Part shown: positions 17,437-26,064 of the stretch, one piece after another
Numbering within the stretch: position 1 is the stretch's first letter
Layout: each line of letters starts with the position of its first letter
DNA from: Bacillota bacterium
GTDB taxonomy: Bacteria; Bacillota; UBA4882; UBA8346
NCBI GenBank assembly: GCA_023417475.1
Contig: JAEZFP010000041.1
Coordinates: forward strand, 1-64,000
Length of the DNA: 64,000 bases
Direction: 5' to 3'
Made by a program: the position numbers and the translations under genes
Notes under the pieces: model-generated
What the model was told of the DNA's origin: nothing
Database searches by the model: none
What the model saw: only the letters and a program-made list of their open reading frames with translations

Positions 17437-17670
17437 TTACTGGCCGTTTTCCTTAATGTAATTTACTGCGTCACCGACAGTTACGATCTTCTCGGCGTCT
17501 TCATCCGGAATCTCCAAGTCGAACTCCTCTTCCAAAGCCATAACGAGCTCAACAATGTCCAATGAATCCGCACCTAAATCATCAACAAAAGAAGCCTGTT
17601 CAGAAACTTCTTCTTCATCAACACCTAATTGTTCAACAACGATTTCTTTAACTTTTGCGTAGATATCCAA
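17437..17670 (-). CDS. acpP: Acyl carrier protein
   Basis: The 77-residue acidic protein carries the phosphopantetheine attachment motif GADSLDIVEL with serine 36 as the modified residue, the typical position and length. The start chosen is TTG 17670, eight bases after AAGGAGG. The in-frame GTG three codons earlier overlaps the Shine-Dalgarno sequence itself and cannot be used. It lies between fabG and fabF in the fatty acid operon. Confidence 0.94.
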   Translation of the reverse strand: MDIYAKVKEIVVEQLGVDEEEVSEQASFVDDLGADSLDIVELVMALEEEFDLEIPDEDAEKIVTVGDAVNYIKENGQ

Positions 17671-17741
17671 CCACTTCACCTCCTTCCACCGGGTTGGTTA
17701 GAATTGGTTTTATATCAAAACAAACTTATTTTCTCCAATAA

Positions 17742-18479
17742 TTACATAACCATACCACCATCAACATTTAGCACTTGACCGGTTGTATAACATGCCGCAG
17801 GAGAAGCTAAAAACACCACCGCTTCCGCCACATATTCGGGCTTGCCCAAAGAACCCAACGGGATTAACCGCATTAAATTGGCTTTGGCATCGTCCGAAAG
17901 AACATCCGTCATCTTTGACTCGATAAATCCGGGAGCGATCGCGTTGACGCGAATATTGCGGGAACCTAACTCTTTGGCCATTGTTTTCGTGAAAGCGATC
18001 ACGCCGCCCTTGGAAGCGGCATAATTAGCCTGGCCGGCGTTGCCCATCTGTCCGATTACCGAAGCGATGTTAATAATCTTACCGGAACGTTGTTTCATCA
18101 TCGGTTTGATTATGGCTTTCGTACACAAGAACGTTCCTTTGAGGTTAATATCCAGAACCGCATCCCAATCTTCCTCGCTCATACGCAGCAGCAGATTGTC
18201 TTTGGTAATTCCCGCATTGTTGACTAAAATATCAACTTTACCGAATCGCTTGATCGCTTCAGCCACCAAAGCTTCACAATCAGCCGTCCTGGTAACATTC
18301 CCTACCACCGACGTTGCCTGTCCGCCGGCATTACGGATCTCTTCCGCCACCTTATGTATTTCTTCGTTGATATCGGATATTACAACAGTTGCCCCTTCGC
18401 GAACCAACGCCAAAGTAATTGCCTTACCAATTCCCCTGGCAGCACCGGTAACGATTGCCACCTCGCACGCTAATCTCAT
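17742..18479 (-). CDS. fabG: 3-oxoacyl-[acyl-carrier-protein] reductase
   Basis: FabG reduces 3-oxoacyl-ACP with NADPH. The 245-residue short-chain dehydrogenase has the cofactor motif VTGAARGIGKA at about 9-19, NNAGITKDNLLLRM, the catalytic serine in IINIASVIG, YAASKGG (YxxxK) and the C-terminal GQVLNVDGGMVM. The ATG follows the fabD stop by four bases, and its ribosome binding site AAAGGAGG lies inside the last codons of fabD, so the two are probably coupled. Confidence 0.94.
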   Translation of the reverse strand: MRLACEVAIVTGAARGIGKAITLALVREGATVVISDINEEIHKVAEEIRNAGGQATSVVGNVTRTADCEALVAEAIKRFGKVDILVNNAGITKDNLLLRMSEEDWDAVLDINLKGTFLCTKAIIKPMMKQRSGKIINIASVIGQMGNAGQANYAASKGGVIAFTKTMAKELGSRNIRVNAIAPGFIESKMTDVLSDDAKANLMRLIPLGSLGKPEYVAEAVVFLASPAACYTTGQVLNVDGGMVM

Positions 18480-18483
18480 ATTA

Positions 18484-19416
18484 CTAAACCTCCTTTAAAA
18501 TTGCAAGAGCTTTTTTAAACGACCCAAAATCCTCACAATTCAATAGAGTCACATCTTTCAGGGTTTTTTTAACCAAACCGTTAAGGACCTTTCCCGGTCC
18601 AAGCTCTAGAAATATGGTAACGTCCTGGGAACGCAAGAACCCAATACTGTCTTCCCACAATACGGAGGAGAAAATTTGTTGATAGAGACTGTCCGCCATC
18701 TCTTTATCGGCCACCGGGCGAGCCGAAACATTGGCGATTAAGGGGATCGTCGGTTCCTGCCAGCGAACCGCGTTCAGATCATCCCGAAACGCTTCCGCGG
18801 CGGGGCGCATGAGGCTTGAGTGAAACGGGCCGCTGACGGCGAGCGGTATAAATTTGCCGCCGGCTTCCCCAACTAACGTTTGGGCTTTGGCTATACCTTC
18901 TTTTAAACCGGAAATAACAATTTGACCGGGACAATTAAAGTTGGCTGCTTCAACCGTGGCGACTTTCGAAGCTTCGACCAAAATCGGCAGTAATTTCTCA
19001 CGATCCAATCCCAATACGGCCGCCATGGTTCCGGTTTGGTCCGGATCCGCGCCAGCCATCAGATGCGCGCGACGTTGAATCAGCTTCAGTCCCTCCGCGA
19101 AAGCAATGGCGCCGGAGGCGACCAAAGCGCTATATTCACCAAGGCTATGTCCGGCGACGAAATTCGGAACAATTCCCGCCTCTTCGATCACTTTCCAAGC
19201 GGCGACGCTCGTGGTAAAGATGGCCGGTTGAGCGTTCCGGGTATCTTTTAACGCTTCCTCCGGTCCTTCAAAGCATAATTGAGAGATCTTGCGGCCTAAA
19301 ATCGCATCGGCTTCATCAAAGACAGCTTTGGCGGGACCAAAATTATCGTACAGCTCTTTGCCCATACCAACGTTTTGGGCGCCTTGGCCGGGGAACATAA
19401 AGGCAATCTTGGACAT
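18484..19416 (-). CDS. fabD: Malonyl-CoA:ACP transacylase
   Basis: FabD moves malonyl from CoA to ACP. The 310-residue protein begins IAFMFPGQGAQNVGMG, has the nucleophile motif GHSLGEYSAL (serine at about 90) and the catalytic histidine in SGPFHSSLM at about 200. Length is typical. The ATG is preceded by GGAGCGAAACGA. It lies 52 bases after plsX in the operon. No fabH or fapR is present next to it. Confidence 0.94.
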   Translation of the reverse strand: MSKIAFMFPGQGAQNVGMGKELYDNFGPAKAVFDEADAILGRKISQLCFEGPEEALKDTRNAQPAIFTTSVAAWKVIEEAGIVPNFVAGHSLGEYSALVASGAIAFAEGLKLIQRRAHLMAGADPDQTGTMAAVLGLDREKLLPILVEASKVATVEAANFNCPGQIVISGLKEGIAKAQTLVGEAGGKFIPLAVSGPFHSSLMRPAAEAFRDDLNAVRWQEPTIPLIANVSARPVADKEMADSLYQQIFSSVLWEDSIGFLRSQDVTIFLELGPGKVLNGLVKKTLKDVTLLNCEDFGSFKKALAILKEV

Positions 19417-19468
19417 TCGTTTCGCTCCGATTCTTTAAAAAATATTAGGATTACACGTCGACTTATTT

Positions 19469-20452
19469 TTACTGAACCGAGACGGCAATTTTTGCAACCA
19501 CTTGTTCGGCTACCGCTTTCTGAGCCGCCTTGACGGCATTTTTAATCGCTTTCGCATTGGAACTACCGTGGCTGATCATACTAACCCCGTTCAGCCCTAG
19601 CAATGGCGCTCCGCCATATTCGGTATAATCCAGTTTGGTTTTTAACTGTCCTAAAGCGCCTTTAATTAACAACGCCCCTACTTTAGAAACCAAGTTAGCG
19701 GTTACCGCTTCCTTAATCATGCCCATTAACACCGAGGCTAAGCCCTCGGTTAATTTCAGAACGGTATTGCCGACAAACCCATCGCAGACAATGACCTCGC
19801 AGACACCACGATGAACATCCCGGCCTTCGATATTGCCGATGAAATTCACTTTGGTTTCTTTCAATAAAAGATGGGCCGCTATCGTCAATTTGTTACCTTT
19901 GGTTTCTTCCTCGCCAATACTTAACAGACCGACTTTCGGGTTAACTAGACCGAGTACTTGTTCGGCATAAATTGCCCCCATCACCGCAAATTGTTGCAAA
20001 TATTCCGGTTCACAATCGGCGTTGGCGCCGGCATCCAATAGTACACTTACGCCCGCTTTGGTAGGCATGGGCGAAGCGATGGCCGGACGGTCGATACCCG
20101 GAATCCGGCCGAGCGTTAACAAAGACGTTGCCATGGCTGCTCCGGTATTTCCGGCCGAAATAACCGCCGCCGCTTTTCCTTCTTTAACTAAACGGTTCGC
20201 CACCACCAGCGAAGAGTCTTTTTTACGCTTTACGGCATTGGCGGGATGTTCATCCATGCCGATCACCTCGGAGGCATGAACCACTTCCAGCTTCAAGTCG
20301 GTTGTCGCATATTTCGATAATTCCGTTTGAATCGCGGTCTGATTGCCAACCAAAATGATGTCGGCCTTCAAATCACGACAGGCTTCGACCGCACCCGCCA
20401 CAATCTCCTGTGGTGCAAAATCTCCGCCCATAGCATCCAATGCAATCCTCAT
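19469..20452 (-). CDS. plsX: Phosphate acyltransferase PlsX
   Basis: PlsX converts acyl-ACP to acyl-phosphate, the donor for glycerol-3-phosphate acylation by PlsY, and so links fatty acid to phospholipid synthesis. The 327-residue protein starts RIALDAMGGDFAPQEIV and contains ISAGNTGAAMA, LLDAGANADCEPEYLQQFA, VCDGFVGNTVLKL and YGGAPLLG, all typical of the family. Start: ATG with GAGGAG upstream. It is the first gene of the plsX-fabD-fabG-acpP-fabF-rnc operon, behind a promoter at about 20605-20632. Confidence 0.94.
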   Translation of the reverse strand: MRIALDAMGGDFAPQEIVAGAVEACRDLKADIILVGNQTAIQTELSKYATTDLKLEVVHASEVIGMDEHPANAVKRKKDSSLVVANRLVKEGKAAAVISAGNTGAAMATSLLTLGRIPGIDRPAIASPMPTKAGVSVLLDAGANADCEPEYLQQFAVMGAIYAEQVLGLVNPKVGLLSIGEEETKGNKLTIAAHLLLKETKVNFIGNIEGRDVHRGVCEVIVCDGFVGNTVLKLTEGLASVLMGMIKEAVTANLVSKVGALLIKGALGQLKTKLDYTEYGGAPLLGLNGVSMISHGSSNAKAIKNAVKAAQKAVAEQVVAKIAVSVQ

Positions 20453-20604
20453 TCAACCGGCTCCTCAATTCGGAAACTTCATTCCGTGATAAATTAATAA
20501 GGAAATATGCCAGATTACTACCGTAAAGCGATCGTTCCAGAACTTTGATATAGCGATTTTTAAATTCTCACTAATTCGCAAAAATATGTAGCCACTCTAA
20601 AAGT

Positions 20605-20632
20605 AGTATAGCCAAAACCGCTAAAATGTCAA
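20605..20632 (-). promoter_or_regulatory. SigmaA-type promoter of the plsX-rnc operon
   Basis: On the minus strand TTGACA (20632-20627) and TATACT (20610-20605) are 16 bases apart. The leader would be about 145 bases. I saw no clear FapR operator palindrome in it. Confidence 0.7.
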
Positions 20633-20644
20633 GGAAATTTTTGG

Positions 20645-20678
20645 AAATAAAAAAATTAAGGCCAAGATGACCTTAATT
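20645..20678 (-). terminator. Terminator of yceD-rpmF
   Basis: The minus strand has an 8-bp stem AATTAAGG/CCTTAATT with a 9-nt loop that runs into TTTTTATT, 18 bases after the rpmF stop. Confidence 0.75.
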
Positions 20679-20695
20679 CCTTACCAACCAAATTT

Positions 20696-20872
20696 TTAGC
20701 TTTGAGCAACTACTTCCCGACCTTTATAAAATCCACAGTTACTGCAGACTGTATGCGGCAATTTCGGTTCGTGACATTGCGGGCAGGTTCCAACCTGCGG
20801 TGCAGACATTTTCCAATTGGCACGTCTCATACGTTTACGGGTACGGGAGGTTCTATTCTTTGGATTTGCCAT
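20696..20872 (-). CDS. rpmF: Ribosomal protein L32
   Basis: The 58-residue basic protein begins ANPKNRTSRTRKRMRRANW, the L32 signature, and carries a zinc ribbon formed by CPQC and CSNC. The ATG at 20872 has AGAAGGAGG upstream; a GTG/ATG three codons earlier has no suitable site. It overlaps the end of yceD by 20 bases. The yceD-rpmF-plsX order is conserved across bacteria. Confidence 0.94.
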   Translation of the reverse strand: MANPKNRTSRTRKRMRRANWKMSAPQVGTCPQCHEPKLPHTVCSNCGFYKGREVVAQS

Positions 20873-21374
20873 TACTTCCACCTCCTTCTGTTGGTAACAA
20901 TGATTTTAACCTGGCTAATTGCGGATGAATTTCGGCAGGAAGACACATACAGGCTTCCCGATTTAAATTTTTGCCACATTCCGGACATAACCCTTTGCAG
21001 TGATTCTGACAAAGGATCTTCATGGGAATGGACAACACAATTTGCTCACGAATACATTCGTCAATCTCAATAAAATCACCATGGAAATAATAAACATTAT
21101 CGGAATCAGCCGCTTCTCTGTCTTGAGCAAACTGCTCCCTCACCGTGATGGTTGCTTGTTTACTAATAGCCTCTAAACAGCGAGAACAAGAGGTCTGATA
21201 TGTAAAATCAACCTCCGCCTCAAGCAAAAAGCCTTCTCCGGTATTGGTCATCATGCCTTTAACCATCACGGGAGCCATGATTATAATTGCTAAGTCTACG
21301 TCAAATTGAAGCGTTCCTGAAAAAGCAACGGAACCGCCCCGAAGCTCACGAATGGAGCCAATACTAACCTTCAC
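20853..21374 (-). CDS. YceD-family (DUF177) 23S rRNA accumulation protein
   Basis: This 173-residue protein matches the DUF177/YceD family: a beta-rich N terminus, the motif YQTSCSRCLEAISKQATITVREQF in the middle, and a cysteine-rich C-terminal part (CKGLCPECGKNLNREACMC) as found in the Firmicutes members. YceD proteins are linked to 23S rRNA levels and sit upstream of rpmF. The start is uncertain: GTG 21374 is chosen because AAGGTG precedes it by six bases and the promoter predicts transcription from about 21385. TTG 21377 and GTG 21383 are alternatives. Confidence 0.85.
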   Translation of the reverse strand: MKVSIGSIRELRGGSVAFSGTLQFDVDLAIIIMAPVMVKGMMTNTGEGFLLEAEVDFTYQTSCSRCLEAISKQATITVREQFAQDREAADSDNVYYFHGDFIEIDECIREQIVLSIPMKILCQNHCKGLCPECGKNLNREACMCLPAEIHPQLARLKSLLPTEGGGSNGKSKE

Positions 21375-21391
21375 CAAAATCACCTTCGATT

Positions 21392-21420
21392 ATTATATCG
21401 GTTAATTTTTGAAAAGTCAA
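21392..21420 (-). promoter_or_regulatory. SigmaA-type promoter of yceD-rpmF
   Basis: On the minus strand TTGACT (21420-21415) and TATAAT (21397-21392) have a 17-base spacer. The implied leader is only about ten bases. Confidence 0.75.
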
Positions 21421-21536
21421 TGATTCCCTTGGTTAATCCTAATAAAATTCCATTGAGAAGCTTTTTTGCTAACCTTTTTCAAAATAATCTTCGCTAATCC
21501 GACGAACAATGATCCTAATAATATAGAATGATTTTT

Positions 21537-21551
21537 GTCCGGAATCCGGAC
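21537..21551. repeat. Short inverted repeat upstream of the SASP-like gene
   Basis: GTCCGG AAT CCGGAC forms a perfect 6-bp inverted repeat 33 bases upstream of the start at 21584. It could be an operator or a small leader hairpin. I could not identify a forespore sigma-G promoter with confidence. Confidence 0.3.
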
Positions 21552-21583
21552 GATAATCAATCAATAAAATCAGGTGAAAATAG

Positions 21584-21856
21584 ATGAAAAGGCATTATCA
21601 AGCAACCAAACTCAAGGTCCGGACCGAGCGCAATGAAGCCGATTTTTCAACCGACTCGGTATACGCTTCGCTTTCCCCCTATATGATTAGCAAAGTCAGC
21701 GGGGAATTAACACGGGTGATGATGGAAGCTGCGCAGCAATATCTTTATGAACGTAGCCTTTCCGAATTACAGCGCAGTTTTACCGCGACGGCTTTTGCTG
21801 ATAAAAATCCTTCTTACCAGGAATTTTCCGATAATACCAAAAATGATACTACATAG
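21584..21856 (+). CDS. Degenerate SASP-like protein
   Basis: This 90-residue protein lies 46 bases upstream of a true alpha/beta SASP gene. Residues about 48-72 (LTRVMMEAAQQYLYERSLSE) align with the second helix of the neighbour (MVRRMIEAAERTLAEQTLAD), including the MxEAA core and the closing LQRSF/VKVGF. The first half does not keep the E-(F/I)-A site cut by the germination protease GPR, nor the GYWG..TRDTGAIGG DNA-contact segment. It is therefore either a diverged SASP with a changed role or a decaying duplicate. Start: ATG after AGGTGAAAATAG. A spore function is an inference from position and the shared helix. Confidence 0.65.
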   Translation: MKRHYQATKLKVRTERNEADFSTDSVYASLSPYMISKVSGELTRVMMEAAQQYLYERSLSELQRSFTATAFADKNPSYQEFSDNTKNDTT

Positions 21857-21902
21857 CTCCTGCTTGAACGGTTAAGCTATTGTCAGAGGAGGTGATTCAA
21901 CA

Positions 21903-22229
21903 ATGGGTACTGGACAAAAATCCAACAGTTATCTGGTACAAGGCGCTGGTCCTGCTCTCAATAAGTTCAAATATGAGATCGCGAACGAATTGAATATCGA
22001 CCAGTCGAAGGTTCAAGGTGGTTATTGGGGTTATGTCGCAACTCGGGATACCGGTGCAATCGGTGGTAACATGGTTCGTCGGATGATCGAGGCTGCGGAG
22101 CGGACTTTGGCCGAACAAACCCTGGCTGACGTGAAAGTAGGTTTTCAAGCCGGTTTAGGCCAACAGCAAAGCCAATACCAACAACAAAATCAATTGAAAT
22201 CTAGCTTTAATTTTGGAAATCAACAGTAA
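21903..22229 (+). CDS. Alpha/beta-type small acid-soluble spore protein
   Basis: Alpha/beta SASPs coat and protect DNA in dormant spores and are degraded at germination. The 108-residue protein has the GPR cleavage region FKYEIANELNI (about 24-34), the conserved GGYWGYVATRDTGAIGG (about 40-56) and the helix VRRMIEAAERTLA. It is longer than the usual 60-75 residues because of a glutamine-rich tail of about 25 residues. Start: ATG with AGAGGAGGTGA upstream, a very strong site as expected for an abundant protein. A terminator follows directly. Confidence 0.93.
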   Translation: MGTGQKSNSYLVQGAGPALNKFKYEIANELNIDQSKVQGGYWGYVATRDTGAIGGNMVRRMIEAAERTLAEQTLADVKVGFQAGLGQQQSQYQQQNQLKSSFNFGNQQ

Positions 22230-22240
22230 TTACTTAAATA

Positions 22241-22266
22241 AAAAGGAGGGGCGACCCTCCTTTTTT
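22241..22266 (+). terminator. Terminator of the SASP gene
   Basis: An 8-bp stem AAGGAGGG/CCCTCCTT with GCGA tetraloop is followed by TTTT, 12 bases after the stop. Confidence 0.85.
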
Positions 22267-22281
22267 CTTTTTTAACCAAAC

Positions 22282-22310
22282 TTGACCCCAACCTTATTTT
22301 ACTTTAGAAT
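22282..22310 (+). promoter_or_regulatory. SigmaA-type promoter for rluD-like gene and transketolase
   Basis: TTGACC (22282-22287) and TAGAAT (22305-22310) are separated by 17 bases, 54 bases upstream of the start at 22365. Confidence 0.6.
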
Positions 22311-22364
22311 TAATTTCATATAACTTATGTATGAGCAAACTCCGAAGCTAAAGGATTTGATTTT

Positions 22365-23258
22365 TTGGCAGATACTATCCCGCCGTTGAGCATCACCATT
22401 CCTCCTGAATGGCACGGTCGCACCGTTGATTCATTTCTTAGACAAAAAATGCTTTTTTCGAGAACCTTCATTCGACAACTCAAAAAAAGCAACGGCATCC
22501 TAGTCAATGACAATCCGGTTTGGACCACTTATCATTTACAGACCGCCGAGCACTTAAAGATTATTTTTCAGCCAGCGACGCAAGCCATTATTCCGCAATT
22601 GCTCCCGCTGGATATCATCTATGAAGATGCCGACTTGATCGTGATCAATAAACGTCCGGGAATGCTCGTCCACCCCGTCCATAATCATACTGAAGGAACT
22701 GTCGCCAACGCGTTGTTGGGTTATTGGCAAGACCGAAATTGTTCAGCCTCATTTCACCCGGTCCATCGTTTGGACAAATTGACCTCGGGTTTGGTCCTCA
22801 TCGCCAAAAGCGCCTGGGCTCATCAACAATTGGCGCTGCAATTGCATGACAAAACGTTCCACCGTTTATATTTGGCCGTCTGCCATGGAGTTCCGGAGCA
22901 ATTACGTTCGAAAATCACGGCGCCGTTAAAAGAAACTCAATATGTCATGCGCCGTGAAGTTGCGGCGGAAGGGAAACCGTCAAGCACCGTTTATCATGTT
23001 CTTAAGGCCTTTAATACGGCGTCGCTCGTCGCGGTGCGGATTCTGTCCGGACGAACTCACCAGATCCGCGTCCATTTTCATCATATCGGTCATTCGCTTT
23101 GGGGGGACCCGCTTTACGGAGAGGATGACCCCTTGTTTCCAAGACCGGCCTTGCATGCCACCCGGGTCGTTTTTACCCATCCGCGCACCGGGCAACGGGT
23201 CCGATTACGGATTGACCTACCGGAAGATATGCAGTTGTTGCTGTCGCGTTTTCAATGA
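22365..23258 (+). CDS. RluA-family pseudouridine synthase (second copy)
   Basis: The 297-residue protein has the S4-like N terminus (EWHGRTVDSFLRQKML through GILVNDNPV, about 14-60), the catalytic motif FHPVHRLDKLTSGLVLIAK with the aspartate of HRLD, and SGRTHQIRVHFHHIGHSLWGD near the C terminus. It modifies uridines in structured RNA; the target is unknown. The start is TTG with AAAGGA about nine bases upstream. It precedes tkt by 76 bases without a terminator. Together with the copy at 7725 it shows at least two RluA-type paralogues. Confidence 0.88.
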   Translation: MADTIPPLSITIPPEWHGRTVDSFLRQKMLFSRTFIRQLKKSNGILVNDNPVWTTYHLQTAEHLKIIFQPATQAIIPQLLPLDIIYEDADLIVINKRPGMLVHPVHNHTEGTVANALLGYWQDRNCSASFHPVHRLDKLTSGLVLIAKSAWAHQQLALQLHDKTFHRLYLAVCHGVPEQLRSKITAPLKETQYVMRREVAAEGKPSSTVYHVLKAFNTASLVAVRILSGRTHQIRVHFHHIGHSLWGDPLYGEDDPLFPRPALHATRVVFTHPRTGQRVRLRIDLPEDMQLLLSRFQ

Positions 23259-23334
23259 AGAACCGCCGGTTTGATTGTTTTCTATCAAAATCTTTATTCC
23301 ATTTTAAATCTAAATAAGGAAAGGGGTTTTTACA

Positions 23335-25305
23335 TTGCTTCGCCTCGTCGCTAACACAATTCGCGGTTTAGCCGCAGACATGGTTGAAAAGGCTAAATCG
23401 GGACATCCGGGAATGCCGCTGGGGACTGCCGATATTGCGGCATCTCTTTATGCGGAACTTTTAAACCATGATCCCAGCCATCCGGAGTGGCCAAACCGTG
23501 ACCGGTTTATCCTATCCGCCGGCCATGGCTCGCCTTTGCTCTATAGTCTGCTCCATCTAACGGGTTATGGCTTAACCATCGATGATTTGAAAGGGTTCCG
23601 GCAATTGGGCGCCAAAACTCCGGGCCACCCCGAACACGACCTCGTTCCCGGCATCGAAACCACCACCGGACCATTAGGCCAGGGAATCGCGAACGCCGTA
23701 GGCATGGCGTTGGCGGAGCGGATGTTGGCGGCCCGCTTCAACCGGCCCGGATATGAGATCATCGATCATTATACCTACGCGATTGCCGGTGACGGTTGCA
23801 TGATGGAGGGAATTTCGTCGGAAGTCTCCTCGCTTGCCGGGGATCTGGGTCTCGGAAAATTGATTGTCATTTATGATGATAATGATATTTCGATTGAGGG
23901 CTCCACCAATCTGGCGTTTAACGAGGACGTTCCCTCGCGTTATCAAGCTTATGGTTGGCAGATCATTAAAATCGACGGACATGACCTCGAACAGATCCAT
24001 CATGCGTTCCTTGAGGCGAAAGCCGATCAAAGCAAACCCGCTTTAATCGTCGCAAAAACCCGGATCGGCAAAGGCAGCCCGCTCGAAAATAACGCCGAAG
24101 CGCACGGAGCGCCGCTCGGCAAGGATAATGTCGCGGCCTTAAAGGAAACTTTGGGTCTGCCACCGGCTGACTTCCATGTCTCGGAACAAGTCTATCAGTT
24201 TTTCGCGGAAAAACGGCAACAATGGCAACATAAATCCGCAGCCTGGGCGGAACAGTTCGCCGCCTGGTCCGCTCAATTCCCCGAGTTACGCCAGGAATGG
24301 GATCGGGTCCGCCAACGCCAACTCCCGGCCGATCTGGCGGCAAGCCTGCCGACCTTTGAAGTTGGGACCGCCTTCGCCACGCGTGATGTCGGCGGTAAAG
24401 TCGAAAATATCTTGGCGGCCAAACTGCCGGAGTTGATTGGTGGCTCCGCCGACCTCTCTCCGTCGACCAAAACCTATCTAAACGGTATTCCCGATGTTAA
24501 AAAAGGCGATTATGCGGGACGAAATCTCCATTTCGGAGTTCGCGAGCACGGCATGGCCGGAATTTTAAACGGACTGTCGTTGTATGGCGGTTTCCGGGTT
24601 TTTGGATCGACCTTTTTGGTTTTTGTCGACTACATGCGCCATTCGTTACGTTTAGCTGCGCTGATGCAGCAACCGGTAATTTATGTCCTGACCCACGACT
24701 CGTTTTATGTTGGCGAGGATGGTCCGACTCATCAACCGGTCGAACACATTCAATCGTTGCGAATCATTCCGGAAATGCGGGTGTTCCGTCCGGCCGACGC
24801 CAACGAAACCGCCTGGGCCTGGTTAGAAGCTTTACGAAGGATTGATGGACCAAGCTGCTTGATCCTGACCCGGCAAAAACTGCCCACCCTTGCCGGCACG
24901 TCGTTCGCCGGTTTTCAACGCGGCGGTTATGTGGTCCGGGAAGCCGCCAAAACCCAGCCCGATCTGGTAATCCTGGCTTCGGGCAGCGAAGTCTCCCTGG
25001 CCGTAGCCGCCGCCGAACAGTTGGCTCCGTCCGGTAAAGAGGCCCGGGTGGTTTCCGTTCCCGCGCTTGAATTGTTCTTACGCCAGGAACCTTCCTATAT
25101 TCAAAGCATTTTAGGTGAAGGTTGCCCCCGGGTAGCCGTTGAAGCCGGGGTTGGCACGGGTTGGTATCAATTGACCGGGACCACCGGCCTGGTGATCTCC
25201 ATGGACCATTTCGGAAAAAGCGGTCCCTATGAAAAGCTGGCGCCGGAGTTTGGTTTTGTCCCGGAAAGCGTAGTGGAACGAATCAAGCAACACTGCGGTT
25301 GGTAA
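23335..25305 (+). CDS. tkt: Transketolase
   Basis: Transketolase moves two-carbon units between pentose phosphates using thiamine diphosphate. The 656-residue protein begins with NTIRGLAADMVEKAKSGHPG, carries the ThDP motif GDGCMMEGISSEVSSLAGDL at about 150, the pyrimidine-domain motif FGVREHGMAGILNGL at about 405 and the family motif DSFYVGEDGPTHQPVEH at about 465, then a C-terminal transketolase domain. Length is full. The start is TTG with GGAAAGGGG upstream. Besides pentose phosphate metabolism it makes erythrose 4-phosphate for aroF. Confidence 0.95.
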   Translation: MLRLVANTIRGLAADMVEKAKSGHPGMPLGTADIAASLYAELLNHDPSHPEWPNRDRFILSAGHGSPLLYSLLHLTGYGLTIDDLKGFRQLGAKTPGHPEHDLVPGIETTTGPLGQGIANAVGMALAERMLAARFNRPGYEIIDHYTYAIAGDGCMMEGISSEVSSLAGDLGLGKLIVIYDDNDISIEGSTNLAFNEDVPSRYQAYGWQIIKIDGHDLEQIHHAFLEAKADQSKPALIVAKTRIGKGSPLENNAEAHGAPLGKDNVAALKETLGLPPADFHVSEQVYQFFAEKRQQWQHKSAAWAEQFAAWSAQFPELRQEWDRVRQRQLPADLAASLPTFEVGTAFATRDVGGKVENILAAKLPELIGGSADLSPSTKTYLNGIPDVKKGDYAGRNLHFGVREHGMAGILNGLSLYGGFRVFGSTFLVFVDYMRHSLRLAALMQQPVIYVLTHDSFYVGEDGPTHQPVEHIQSLRIIPEMRVFRPADANETAWAWLEALRRIDGPSCLILTRQKLPTLAGTSFAGFQRGGYVVREAAKTQPDLVILASGSEVSLAVAAAEQLAPSGKEARVVSVPALELFLRQEPSYIQSILGEGCPRVAVEAGVGTGWYQLTGTTGLVISMDHFGKSGPYEKLAPEFGFVPESVVERIKQHCGW

Positions 25306-25335
25306 CCAAACAGCGCCAAACATTCCAATAGTGGC

Positions 25336-25370
25336 AGAGGTTGTCTCGAACCGGGGCAACCTCTTATATT
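25336..25370 (+). terminator. Probable terminator of tkt
   Basis: AGAGGTTG (25336-25343) pairs with CAACCTCT (25357-25364); the stem can extend inward with G-T pairs. The following TATATT is a weak U tract. The rest of 25371-25524 shows nothing identifiable. Confidence 0.5.
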
Positions 25371-25524
25371 ATTCATCAAAATATCTTCCCAAACTGGTTC
25401 TGGATTTAACAACGGCCCTTGTCCCCGAAAAATCAATCGGTTATTCACAAATCCAGCTTGCGGAACAACTCCGCCAGCTCACTTATCAATAAATCGGGTG
25501 CATGGGGTTTGTTCACCGATTTAC

Positions 25525-25854
25525 CTACCATTTTTTAAAAACAAAAAATACCGCTCCCAGCATCATAACAAAACCGACGATATAATTCCAGCGTAGTCCT
25601 TCTTTTAAATACCAGACCGAAAAGACGGAGAAAACGACTAACGTAATCACTTCCTGAATCACTTTCAGCTGCGCGGCTGAAAACTGATACGACCCGAGCC
25701 GGTTGGCGGGAACCTGAAAACAATACTCGACAAAAGCGATCAGCCAACTGATCAGAATGACCTGCCACAAGGGTGCGCTTTTAAACTTGAGATGTCCATA
25801 CCATGCGAAGGTCATGAAAATATTGGAAATTATTAATAAAAAAATCGGTGTCAT
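25525..25854 (-). CDS. DMT-family membrane protein (DUF486)
   Basis: The 109-residue protein is mostly membrane: four hydrophobic segments near 3-20, 29-45, 66-84 and 88-106. The N-terminal ISNIFMTFAWYGHLKF and EYCFQVPANRLGS in the centre match the DUF486 family of small EamA/DMT-like proteins. Transported substrate unknown. ATG start with GAGG ten bases upstream. The gene stands alone, convergent with tkt. Confidence 0.75.
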   Translation of the reverse strand: MTPIFLLIISNIFMTFAWYGHLKFKSAPLWQVILISWLIAFVEYCFQVPANRLGSYQFSAAQLKVIQEVITLVVFSVFSVWYLKEGLRWNYIVGFVMMLGAVFFVFKKW

Positions 25855-26064
25855 GCTGTTTACGCCTCTGTTTGCTTATTTGAATTCTTTTATAATCATT
25901 GCGATGATTCTTTCGTTTGTCAACGGAACGAGCCACTTCTTAACAAAACCTAAACATAGAAATCCAAAAACGAAATTTTGGAAATAAGGAGGAAATAAGG
26001 AGGAAACAGTCTTTTTTTCGCCAATATGGAAGAATGATAACAAACGCTAGGAGTGACATTGCTG

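Noticed and set aside
20453..20604. FapR operator in the plsX leader
   Set aside because: No palindrome resembling the known FapR site was found, only the promoter.
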